A DNA stretch of 64,000 nucleotides from positions 620,001 through 684,000 of the forward strand of contig JAVXUO010002884.1 of the NCBI GenBank assembly GCA_033065855.1, written 5' to 3'. The notes under the pieces were generated by a model. That model saw nothing but the letters and a program-made list of their open reading frames with translations. It did not search any database and had not been told where the DNA came from. A program made the translations under genes and the position numbers. Origin of the DNA: Escallonia rubra. Its lineage: Eukaryota > Streptophyta > Magnoliopsida > Escalloniales > Escalloniaceae. Shown here piece after piece: positions 1 through 12,900 of this stretch (position 1 is the stretch's first letter; the number at the start of each line of letters is the position of its first letter).

Positions 1-19
1 GTATCGGAGCCACTGGTGC

Positions 20-445
20 TTAGTTGTTTGCACGCCGGCCCTTTTTCCTGAGTTTCTTGGCTCTTCTGGCAGCTACTCTCCGGTTTGCAGCCGCAATTTC
101 TTCTTGGGCTGCTAGCCTATTGGCCGCTTCCCTTTGGGCATTTGCCTGATTAATTTTCTGGGCAAAACAGAAAAATAAGGTAATCATTGAGTAGCTAGTT
201 GGCCATTTAATCATGAGCCACATACAAACCCATTACCATTAGTAACACTACATTTTCTTTTAAACATTTTTCTTGGTGCCAAATAAAATTTGGCAAAGGC
301 ATGTCCATGTACTTTTGACAAAACACTGCAGAATTCCCTATCTGCCATCTGCATCGAAGAAAAACCAAACTTTGAGACATTGTTCTTTCCCAACCATGCT
401 TGACTAAGCTATTCAAAGGGATTCCCCAGAAACACCAGCCTCTAA
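20..445 (-). CDS. Possible 3' fragment of an unknown basic coiled-coil protein gene
   Basis: I do not recognise this gene. On the minus strand an open stretch from about 440 to 226 ends at a good donor (GTATGT). A 68-nt intron (225-158) with a T-rich 3' end follows, then a phase-matched exon (157-20) ending in TAA. The last exon encodes 45 residues starting KINQAN, rich in Ala, Glu and Arg/Lys and ending in a basic tail (KKLRKKGRRANN), which looks helical or coiled-coil and could be a nuclear-localising tail. The upstream exon includes MADREFCSVLSK. An in-frame TAG bounds it near 438, so either an acceptor lies there (AATAG) or the frame is a remnant. The piece lies just downstream of SUVH4 on the same strand, leaving only about 500 bp for further 5' exons. 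It could be a small gene, an alternative 3' exon or a chance frame. The intron is short for a plant. Confidence 0.3.
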
Positions 446-974
446 GCATTAACATGTGGCACATTTATTAGGAGTCCAGGTTTATTTAAATCGTGATACT
501 GTTACTACTTGGGAAGAGAACGATCTAAATAAGGTGAGGCTTATCCCAACCCTTCTATATATCAATACTCGATATTGGGGTGAGGCAGGCTTCATGGCCT
601 ATAGTGAGAAGGGTCTACTTAGTCACGCTGCAGATGAATGGCTCAGATATTGATCATTTCTCAAATCAAGTGCAAGAAACTAGGAATATTATAAGCGACA
701 CTTCACATGCACTCAACTCAGTAATGTCGTCTTCCAAACTTCTTGCATTCTGTAATATCATGTTGCAACATTTAACCCATTCCCTGGTTCTCTTTCCAGG
801 GAAAACAATGGAAATCAAGGTTTAAGAGGCTAAAACAATTGATCAGAAGATGATCAGCAGTTTACTAGCTACCCATCTTGAATCGCCAAAAAATGGTGCA
901 ACCTAAGTGTAACCGAGTGTCTAGTTTGGCACTGGAATACATGTACTGGTACAGACAGAATTTGATAGCACAAC
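446..974. other. Spacer / SUVH4 3' flank
   Basis: No convincing coding frame on either strand. This should hold the 3' untranslated region and poly(A) site of the minus-strand SUVH4 gene, whose stop codon is at 977-975. Short frames on the plus strand here show no recognisable domain. Confidence 0.5.
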
Positions 975-3900
975 CTAGAACAAGCGCTTCCGACAATCTG
1001 CTGCACCACAATAGCAAGCCATTTGCCTCACTTTTCCGTCAGGACCCAAGACACTGTCAAGGGCATAACCATAGTCGTATGTAAGCTCCTATAATATTCC
1101 AAAGGACAGAAGTTAGTTATTCATAATTTAAGAAGAAATTTTGGAGAATTTAACATAACTCCCAAAGAAACGCCAACATAAAAATTAAACTTTAGTCCAT
1201 CAATGCATTGATCATTGATAATGGACATTATCGACGAAAAGAAGCTACAAAGGCACAAAAAAACACACGCAGGCACGGGCAGAGAAGAAACCTTCAAGGG
1301 TGGTATATTATCTGCAGCAAATAGCACAACCCGAGCAAGTTTAAGGTCGTGGTGGTCACTCAAGACACACTGAACAAATAAATTTGGTTGACAGCTGTGG
1401 TTAATAAACCTAGCAACACTACCAGCGGAGCCGGCATCAATGCAGAACTCGGGAACACTATCTTTCTTATCATCATCTTTCTCCAAGTGCGATGGAATAG
1501 ATACGTCTCCTAGTCGTCTCTGTTAGAAAAACAAATCAGTTCATTACTCAAGACACCGAAAAACCAAATTCGAGTTATATTCATTACAATCATGTTCATT
1601 AAAGAGATAACAAACTAAGTCTAGAACAGGAAAAGGCGAGGTGAAGTTATAAAATATAAAACCAAAAGCCACAAAAGTTAACATCATGAGAAGTAATTTA
1701 GTAACTAGATAGTTTGCAACAGATTGTACAAGTGCATCCCAATTGGTATTATTATTCATTTTGGTAAAGGTTCCTTTTATTCCAAATACGCACAATCAAA
1801 ATACAAAACCGAGGAAATCCCTTACTGTTCATTACCAGCTTTCACCGAGGCTATACACTTTATAGATAAGCTAAACCAAAATTGAAACTGGGATCCCTTA
1901 GTTCATGCACAGACACCGATAGACGTAATTCCTTCTAGCTCTTCAGTGTTCTTGAACACTAATATTTCTTTCCAACCGTATGCAATATACATTATCACAG
2001 ATAGAACCAACTTGCAGAGCTTTGCTCTGAATCTCTTGCCCCAAAAATCTTTTGAAGCCAAAAGTAGTCTTACCAAGGGCCATGATGGGTGTAAATCGAA
2101 AGTTTGTGAAACACCTCTTTCCCTGCTTCTGAATTGGCAAAAAGAGATGATCAATGGTCAACTTCTCGGTGTGACAAATAGAGCAGGTGTCATCCACTAT
2201 GATATTCCTAAACTCTAATTTGTCTTTAGTTCTTAATGCCATTCTCCAAAGCATCAATGAAAGCGAATTTTGGGGATACTGCCAGAAAACCATATGCCAA
2301 TTGACAGTGGTTCCTTGAGCCCTACGAGGATTCCAGGCTGATGCAATGGTGAAGTTACCATTAAATCTGAGTATCCAAATGACATTATCTTTCTTATCAG
2401 GTTGTGGAAGAAGATTTGGAGGAAAGGCATGAGACCATTCCTGTAGAGCTTTAGACATAAGAGGAGGAAACACCCATTCCTGTAGAGCTACTTAAGCATT
2501 TGTAGAGCTAACTGCATCATAGATAATTCTAGTGCCAAATTGAGATATAAAGGGGTCACCCGGGAACAAATTAGTAACCCATAACCACGAATTCTGTCAA
2601 TTAGTAACCTTGTACTGGATATCTTCTTGTACTTCCCTTCTGAGCTTGATGAGATTGCACCAAGTCCAAGAACTATCCCAAGGAGGGGGAAATATCCACC
2701 AGTCTGACCCTTGAGAATGTATGTATAGCACCATATGACCGGCAAAGAATCCTTTTTTATGTGCAATGTCCCAGAGATACCTACACAGAGCCGCTTTATT
2801 CCCCTCATGTGTGTTTTTAATGCCCAGCCCCCCCTCCCATTTAGGTTTACAAACTCCATCCACAGAAATATTCTTATCTGCTTCCCAATGTCCTTTATTA
2901 CTTGCTTAGGTAGAAGGAACATAGGAGACCAGTAAGTTTGTAAACAAGAAAGGATACATGTACATAATTGTAATCTGCCTGCATATCAATTAAATCTCGC
3001 AGACCAGCAATCACCGGCTTTCAATTTTGTAGAAATGGTACCCTTACATAGGTAACTGGAAAGCTACAGAAAGGCATTCCCATAAGCTCACTTGAAGCCT
3101 GCTTCCGGTCTTCATTGATGCCAGCAATAAAGATGGCGCTCTTTAGCAAATCGGGATACAGGCCAGATAAATCGCCAAAATCCTGAATAGCTCGCTCAAT
3201 CAGGGTGATGAATTTGGTATCAGCAAAACTTACTTGGTTTATTTGCATGTCTCTGCATTCAGGGTAATATTTGAAACCTTCTTTACTGGTATAGTAATCA
3301 AGGAGGCCTGCGAAGTTTCCATCACCAGTAGGCATAAAATTGGAGAGATAAGGTCACCTTGCCTCAAACCCTTGGCACTAGATTAAAAAACCCTCAAGGC
3401 AACCACTGAGACTAACGGAGAACTAGGCTTATTACATGGTTTTCCAAAAACCTTCAATCACATCGAGATCAAGATAACTACGCATCTCTGGTATGTATCG
3501 GAATGCCCCCCAGAGCTGAGAGAGTTTACACCTAACCTTAGTGTCTACTTTAGAAGCAAATCAAGCTTAGTTGGCATAAAGAAGGAACAAATCTACAAAA
3601 GACTGACACGTGAAAACTGGTTAAGATACAATGTCGCGTTGTCTATATAGCAAATGGACAACTACGTATAAAGAGCCAACTATAAAAGCAAAAACATGCA
3701 GCACAATTCCAATAAACAAATTTATACAGCACAAGGTAAATGTAAAGAAATACATAGGACCATAAAAATAAAAAGAGGAGTTAAGCGTAATTCAGGGGAA
3801 ATTTCAAGCTGAATACAGTCATGTCTCTGATATATTTATATTAACTGATAATTGCAAAAGTTTGACTATGCACGCGCAAACGCGCACATATATATGGGTA

Positions 3901-6900
3901 TAATACAGGTAAGTCTGAATATGCAAATATACATGCATACGTGAGTATGGACCTTGTTAAGATACCCACTAGGCAAATTTCCAAAAGTTATCCCTGTTTC
4001 ATATGTTTCTCTCTCCTCTCCAGCGGATATTCACCTTGCCAGAATTCTAAGGTCGCTGCAACTCTACTAAACATCCCCACCCCCAATCTGCCCTGCCCCT
4101 GTCGAACCTCGCCGCCACCGACTCGGTATATCACCAAGGTGTCTAGATTTGTTTTCGGGAACAGCTTGATGACTACGGCAGGTCCGTTGATGGCAGCGAC
4201 AGCAAGGGGATATAATGGTGGTGCCAGACTTTGCTTGATGGGAAGGGTGATCGAGGGGGAGGGGAGGTCAGCGGCGGGGGTGGGGTGGGGGGGAAGAGTA
4301 TAGATAGGGGTTGGTGGAAAGAGTTTGCAGATTTTTTAATTTTATTTCTTTCGGGTATGAAAAGAATAACAAAACGTAAATGTAAAACAGGATTATTTCC
4401 ATGGTTTTGCATGTTTGCACAATGTTAGGATACCCCAACACAACCCCAAATGTTTCTGTGTATATGGACACAGACACAAATACATGTATAAAGACACACA
4501 GTGCACGTCTAACTCCTAGTAATTAACCCAAAGTACAACTATTGTCCAAAACTAACTGGCTCGGCAATCTACCACCGTCGGCTATCCTTACAGCAGCAAA
4601 ATAAAGTTAAGACCCAAAAGGGAGAATCTTTCCATATCCATACCTCTCTTCCATCCAGCCCCTTCATTGTTTGTAAGCAGTCAATGTCAAAAATAAAATT
4701 ATTTTCAGGAACAGAGTCAACATCATCGGTCTTCTTCAGCACCCCTATGTACTCACAAACAGGTGCCCCAGAAGGAATATAATCCCAAGATCTAACTGCC
4801 CACCCCTTTTTTGGAGTTCGGAAAACCTGCCAAGATAAGCAGAGGTTAAATTTTCAAAACTACACCACTCAGGTAAAAGTTGTAGAATCATGGACAGAAA
4901 CTATAACAGAACCTCAAGCCGATACTTCAATCCTCTCTGGGATGTCCTGTTTACACAACCAGGTCCACAGCCACAGTTTTGACCACATTCAAACACAACA
5001 GCTTTTGGCTCAATAAGCCTGAAAAGTACAGAAGAGCTTATGCTATCAAAGAACTGACCCAGCATCCACATCTCATTTAAACAAAAAAGCAAGAATAAAA
5101 CGGGATGCACAGCCACAAAGTGCACAGACAAATTTATGTGGCCAAGAAATCGGGCCAAATGCAGCACATCAATTGTTCCGATACCACGTAAAGTCACCAC
5201 GTGCTAAGGAACTCAATACTACCCACTCAGCTAGCCTTCTTGGGTGAAACATTGCCCAATGGTGGGCTGTTCTTCTGGCTCATTGCATTGATGGACCTTA
5301 TGGCGTCACAACATGCAGCCAAAACCATTGCCAACCTCGTTGTGTGCAGAACAAACAAAATTGCACAAGTTGAGATAATCTGAAGATTTGACCAAAAGAT
5401 GTATCTTAGAAAATTCTTCTAAAACTTGCTTGCTGTCTGGTCCTCACCTGCCACCGTCACGATGAACATAAGGAAAATCGGAGCCATTGAGCCTTGCACA
5501 AGCACAACTCCTGGGGTCTGTACATTTACCCTTGCAGTTGCATCCAGGGGCATTCATAGGAAGCTTCACACTTTTTGATACTTCAATACGGGAGCGATAG
5601 GTGAAACCTGGTAATTTCAAACTGCAACTTTGAATAGATCTAGAATTTAGAAAAGCATGCATGCCACTGGTATGGAAACGAATCTGGAAGACAATGATGT
5701 AAAAGAACATCGCTTAGCACTCAACCATAAGGAAGAAAATAAAGCAAAAACAGAAATAACAGTTATGCATAGATTTGCTACAATGTGGTAAAGGTAGCAA
5801 TTTAGGTACAACGATGAGTTGATGAAAGTCAAATGTCTGGTTCAGTACTTGCTATTGAACTTGCTATAGATGTAATTCAATGTGATACAACTTACTTCTC
5901 TGGAGATTACTTGTTTAGAACCCAATTAAGACCCTACTTGCATGATCAAGTACAATCTTTCACTCAGTTTTAATCATGACAGATTTTTGTCCCTCAAAAG
6001 AGGTTAGTTGTAAACAAATTGTGTTGTTTGATTAAATCTCTTTACTATTCCATCACATGATTTTTAGTCAAATGAACTTACGAGTTTTAGTTCCGATTGT
6101 CTAACTAATACGTAAGCAACCTGACCCCCATTATCTACTTCATATCTAATCAAGGTTACCTCGTTATGACTTTTGCTTCTTTGTTTTGACTCCGGATGTA
6201 TGCTTTAATTCCTTGGTTGCTTATGAAATGATTGATAAACATAAACACAAATGCAGATAAAGAAGAATATGTAGCTGTGGTGATACCCGAGTAAAGAATC
6301 TAGGTATTATCACATGCTAGTGCTTATTTTGTTGACCAAAATTGTTATGATGCCCTGTACCAGCAAGAAAAGGGCTGCCAGTGGCTCAAGGTTTAAGATG
6401 GGTAGAAGTCCTTGACACGTTTTGCATTCCAGACTTGATGCAGATTCTAGCTGTACTGATTTCTGTTACGCTGCTTATGCCACTACATAAGACATCAAAG
6501 GTCAGATTGCAGAGTAGTTCTCATCAAGTCCTGTGTGATTTTGGCAAGGATTTCGTGACATATCTTTGTATTTCATCTTTCACTATTTCCCCACAGACAT
6601 AGGCTTTAAGCCGAAGCACATTACACCATGTTTCCCTTTTATTTGGCCATATTAGAGTTTGCTTTTGTTTTACTGCAGATCGTGGGTTTACAGGTCTTAT
6701 CATAGCAAGAGTCAATCTTAGATTAATTTTCCTTCATATGGAATTGAAAACAATTTTTCTTTCTATTGTAGGCTTTAGACCAATACAATTACCAAAGTTT
6801 ACCAAATGGTGGTTCTCACACATGGCTTGATAGAAAAAGCATGTCTAGGTGGTACAGAAAATCTGGAACCTCAATTTTGATGCACAAGTGATAAGAAGTG

Positions 6901-9900
6901 TAATCTTTCAACAAAGATGTGAATACCAACGTAAGACAAATAACAAGCTTGTAACCATTTCACAAAGATAAAATGCTAACAATTATGCTTCCAAGCAATT
7001 ACTTCAGAAAAAAAAAAACTTGCCAGTAGGTGCAACTGGTGGATCATCAACCAAATTGGTAGCTGGAATGGGAATATTCTCTAGCTGTCCAGCGATGTCC
7101 TCACATACCAATCTTATTCATTAAGGAAGTAAAACTACGTCATTTTGAGTAAAGAAACCAGGGATTCTTTGTAACAAAGAAATAACATTTATATGTGAAA
7201 ATAACTAACCAAAAGCAGATACATTTAAGAGTAAAAAAATGTCACATACCCGCGTATTTCAGAAACAGAATTAGGAACACGGCCACGTTCAAAATGAACC
7301 TGTCATAATAAAGGTTATAAAGGAAATAAACAAGAATGGTTGCTGGTCATATAAACAGCCACGGAAAGAAATAACAAAGAGCTTATGAAGTATGAACAGA
7401 AGAAGTGAAAAAGCAGAAAGAGGCAGAAAATAGACCAGCAACTCCAGAAACTACTACTTGTCATAATAAAGGTTATAAAGGAAATAAGCAAGAATTATTG
7501 CTGGTCATATAAACAGCCACGGAAAGAAAGAACAAAGATGTCATAAAGTATGAACAGAAGAAGTGAAAAAGCAGAAAGAGGCAGAATATAGACCAGAAAC
7601 TACCAGCAAGAGGAAATTTGTCAAGGTTATATACAAGAAAAAGAAATAGACAGAAAAAAGTAGAATGCTAAACACGGTGCTCCAATGTTCTATGGCCAAA
7701 ATGCGACTTAAGGGAACTTTGTCATAGGTTCTGACAAAGCACTTAACAAAGCTTCTGCCTCTGCCTTAGGTTACCCCCGAGGAGAATGACAGATCTTGTG
7801 GCTTCTCAAGCGACGAAAGACACTTTTTTGCAGGCTCTAGTCTTCCATATGCATTTTCAGGGAAACCACGAATGTCAAAGGAATGAAGAACCCCACATGG
7901 CTTGTGATGTGATAGACTCAACCAACTCAAAATTTGTAAGTTTTAGCACTGATCTATCAACACAGATCCACTGGCTCTGACAAGGTTTCTTAAGAAATAA
8001 ATAGGTCTGATTCTATTTGAGAATCCTTCATGGAAAAAGTCTCTAACAAAATATATCAACTGGAAGCTATCTTTCCTCTCTTTTTGGCAAAGTTGCTGTA
8101 TACGTGTATAGTTGTGCTTTGTTATTTGGTTAGGATCCATTATTCAACTTTGGTTGAGGGATCATACCCTGAGCTCATAGTCTTTCATATACAACATTTC
8201 CAAAAGAATGAATACTTAACCAACAAGAAACCAACTTGGCGCAATACGTCACCTATTTAGACTGGTAATGAGAGCAAGATGTGTAGAGCCTACCTTGGCC
8301 AAACAAGTGGCTGCTAAGATATATTATGAAGCATACACCTCGGCAAATTGCAACACGTGAAGATGCCCAAAAAGGACTCTGAGGTTGACTTATCCAATGT
8401 GGGACTTCGTGGCGTTGCAACACAAATCACAAAGGCAAACTTTCTTCTATAGATAATCCCATAAATGCGCAATGTGTTTGCAAATCCTCCAGGTTTGGGC
8501 CCAGTGCACAAGGATCCCAACATTGCACGGTCAATAGATGTGCGCAACCTTACCTCTAATGGTGGATAGACCGCCAACTTAAGCAAACTTACCTCACGGT
8601 GGATAGACCGCCCACATTTCGTACCCATGACCCCTAGGTCATAACGGAACTACATCAAATAAGTTCTAGCAGAGCTTCAACCTTGTTAGTTGCTACAACT
8701 TCGATCAACCAAAACCTCATAATACAAGTGCAAGCCAAAATTCAATACTGTGATGCTCGTTCTTAATTCCACCAAGTGACTTAAGTATCCAGATTAACTA
8801 AAGAATGCAACTAATAAGCAATCGACACATCATACTTTTGCATATTCAGGAGTTCTCAATAAAAGCTGGATTATAAACATCACATAACTCAAATTGCAAA
8901 ACTCGATGTCAACAACAGTATTCCAGATGCATGATACCAAAAGTAGAATCTCTAATACGTAATAAATCAATCATATGCTTGTTTCGAGACGAGGGAAAAG
9001 TACAAAACCTGATCTGTGGTCAAAGAAGGCTGCCCTTCAAGCCGCTTCAGTCTGAATTTATATACAGTAAACCCAGAAACACCTTTCTCGGCCCAGTAAT
9101 GAACGACCTGCAAGGTTTGAAGTTGAATCCTATGAGCTGTTAGATGCATAAACCAAAAACCACGTCCAGAATATAAAACCATCAGAAAGTATAGAGAACA
9201 TTGAACCCATACCGTCATATTCTTGTTCACACCTACTTAGTCACTAAATATTTGTTGCTAATGCATTTTCTAGCAAGAAAGTAAGTGAAGATAAAACATA
9301 ATAGAACGTGGCCCTCATCCACATAAATATTTGCATCTCAGTAACACTCAACTCGCGTGTATGGTGTTTCATAAAGTTCCCAACATTCTAAACCATAGAC
9401 ATCACCAACAGCACTGCTGTCCCATAAGATTTTGCCTTTAGCTTGATAGGGAAACTGCAATTGCACAGCACTCCAGAATCAAACCTCCACTTTACCTATC
9501 CTTTTCGCATCCTCCAGGCAACAACATCATCAATATCTCCCTCCTTGCATTAAACTTATACATAATACTTCTTGCCACCATCAAGATGATACTTAAGTTC
9601 CAAAAGTGTCACTTGTCACGTTTGTGCAAGTGTGACAATAAGCCCTGCACGAATTCCCAAAGTCCAAGCATGCACAAAGAGCAAAAAACGAACCATCATA
9701 GTATGAAATCCAACAAAGATATGATAGGCCGGCATATTCAGAACTCAGGTAAACAAAGTAAATTTGAACCTAAGATGATTGCACCACTCACAAATAAGAA
9801 CCTGCTTGCACTTGACAAATGTAGTCATATCACTAAATAGAACAATGTCAAAGGGTTCTTGGTATCTACCAAAACACAGCACAATTTTGCCATCATTTTT

Positions 9901-12900
9901 CCAAGAAATTATGGAACTAAAAGAAGCACTGCTGAAAAGGGAAGAAAAAACTCCTTGCGGTGATGCTTCTAACTTACCTTATATAAGCCATCATATGTAT
10001 AAACCTTGCCAACATAGCTACTTGAAGATTTATGCCCACGAACAACTCTAACAGGTACGCCTTGCTCCATGGCATTCTGCAATGGAGTATGAAAACACTC
10101 AAATTATCACTAGTAATGTTCACATTCTGGCCTAGACAAAACAACGCAAAAAGTAGAGCAGCCCCTAAATTCATGAAATCATGGTCTGCAACCTATAGAC
10201 GTGTGAATTATGTTCAACTTCTGGCATAGCCAGAAGAACGCAAAGAAGTAGAGCAGCACCTAAATTCATGACATCATGGTCTGCAACCTATAGACAAGTG
10301 AACTATAGTACAATGGACCTGTGGTTCATACTTGTCATGTTGTAATTCATCTGTCTATCAGTTCTCTAGAATCAAGATATAGACCACAGCAATACACAAA
10401 GGTCATATTAATCTTAAGCAATGTTTTAAAGGGAGATGGAAAGGACCCCTTGTCCAAACGCTCTGTAGCTGATAAATTTAGAAACAGAATCAGTATCGTT
10501 TGCGGCCGACTCGGTATCAATAGCAGGCAATGCACCACTTTAAGCTACTTGTAGGCTCCAAAAAATTTCGTAAAACGTGGAAAATTCGTAAATTATACGA
10601 ACAACTAAATGGATCAATTAGATCAACAAGATAACATCAAACAATAGGCATGGCACTGTTCAGGTGTTAATGCAGACAGCTGATGAACTGGCAGACAGCA
10701 ATCATTCATCATAACTCAAACAATGAGTGTCCATAACGCTAGAAAATAATTAACATGCAGAAGAACGAACATAACGTCCCCGTCAACTTCTTTTCCCAGA
10801 GAAGAAGCAATGACGGTATATGGGGAATAAGCTTTCAACTGCTAGTTTCGTCCAAGGCATTAACCTATGTATCTTCATAGTTCCATTTCTTAAATCTTAC
10901 GCCAAAATTTTAGTGTTTATAACGTATTAAGTGCTTTTATGTAACAACAAAAAATATAGTAGCCTCACTAGAAAAGCTGTAACCCCTACCAACCTGCAAC
11001 CTGAACTTAAAGCAGCCCCAAACTCCTCTGTCAGTCCAACACATGGATCTAACACACTAATTCAATAAAAGTGCCGCTCCTTATCTTTGAACCCCAGGCC
11101 AACCACCATTGTCGACGCCTCCATGGCAGCCATCACTGGAAAGCGCCCAACTGAAACTACAGCCAGTACCCATCTTAGATATTATGACAGGCCACGACCA
11201 TCACGGCAGCTATGAAACAAACTCCAGGAAACAAAGAAGCCCTAATGAACTACTCCGGCTAAACCAAATATGAGGTTGAACTAGTGTTTAAGATTTCATG
11301 GTATGGAAACCAGAAATCTATGAGACTCTAGATTCTGTGGATCAAACATGACGAAGAGGAGGAGGAGAAGAACTAGACAATACACCAGACTTGTCCCTTA
11401 CCAGAGTTTCCAAAGTTGTTTCACTGATACACATATTACAGTACTTCCACTAAAATTCATTACTCGTAACTATATTTCACTACGGTAGATAATAATGAGA
11501 ACTAACCCCCCTTCGGTAGTGTGAAACTAAAGTGACTAACAACCATGCCTAAAGCAAAAACTTGTAACCATGACAGCCAAAGAGTAACAAAAACACATTG
11601 CATGTGCTAAGATGGTAACTACTGTATATTATGAAGAGTTAAAGACCCAACAATATTCTTCCTGTTCACAATATCATTTTGATGTCAACGTTATTTACAA
11701 GAACAGTATGGTTAGTAACACGATATTACACATCACACTAATATTTCGTCTAAATATCATGTACCCACAATTAACTGAAATTTTGCAGATGTTAAATCAT
11801 TTATGGTTAGTCAGTGATGCCTCAAAACATATCAGGGTAAACGAAGGAAAGAAAATTACGCGAAAGAAGTAGACGCAACTTAAAAGCACATACCTTCAGA
11901 CCCAGATTACCACGAAGCATCTCTTGATCTCGAATTTGACGCTTATTGCCAAGCAAATTATTACCACCTTGGCCAGTGTATACTATGTCCTCACAATTAT
12001 CCAAATCGTCTTCATACTGGCCCGACAGAACAATGGCGACAGTAAGTGGTAACTTGTAACCATTGAACTCCTGTGATAATTTGAAGAAGAAGAAGAAAAA
12101 AAGAGAAAAGACAAGATTCTGCATTAGTGATGCAAAAACAACAAGCCTTAAATGGTATGCGACCTACAATTAACACATGCATGAGGCCCTGCTTGCACTA
12201 ATCAGTTACTATAATACGATACCAGTAGCAATATTGCATAAAGGACTTTCCATATACAACAAAAATAAAAAAGCACTATGTGAGATTTATAAAGATCCAA
12301 AATGAGAACGACACCCTAAAGTTTGGACACACTTTGAGGAGAGAGACAATAGCTGACTAAAGGCACTCGAAGCGTACATTGCTGACGATAGAATGTATTT
12401 ATTTTATCTTTTCATTCCAAAAGATGTACATGGTAAAAAATTAAAGAGTTGACAACCCACAGCCCGAGAAAAGGATAAGCGAAGGAGAAATTACCTTGCT
12501 ACCACTCTGGCCAATATAATCAATCCCATTCAACCAATGGCCATGGAAACCAACAGCAACCATCTCACACCGTGAAAAAAACTGATGTCCAGCGTCAATC
12601 CCTGCAAGCATAAGAGCAAGTTCAACACCCCTAAAAACAATTCTTTCATAAAATATCAGTTCTCCTTGAACAAACTATTCGAGCCACCACCCAACCCAAA
12701 TAAAATCATGTGATCAGTAAAATTCCAGATGAGTAATCAGAAAACAGAGCATACAAAAAAAGAGATATAACCTATGCACCTGGAATTGCGCCAAACCTTT
12801 TTTTGGGGTATAATATAGCGTTTGTTTCCATCATCTGCACAACATTTTTCAACATATTTGAGTCCAGATGTTTGCTTTACATAGAAACACTGTAACATCC

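Noticed and set aside
4000..4320. GC-rich stretch with 120-codon frame in SUVH4 intron 13
   Set aside because: Exons 13 and 14 join without it, and the frame is Pro/Gly-rich without a domain.
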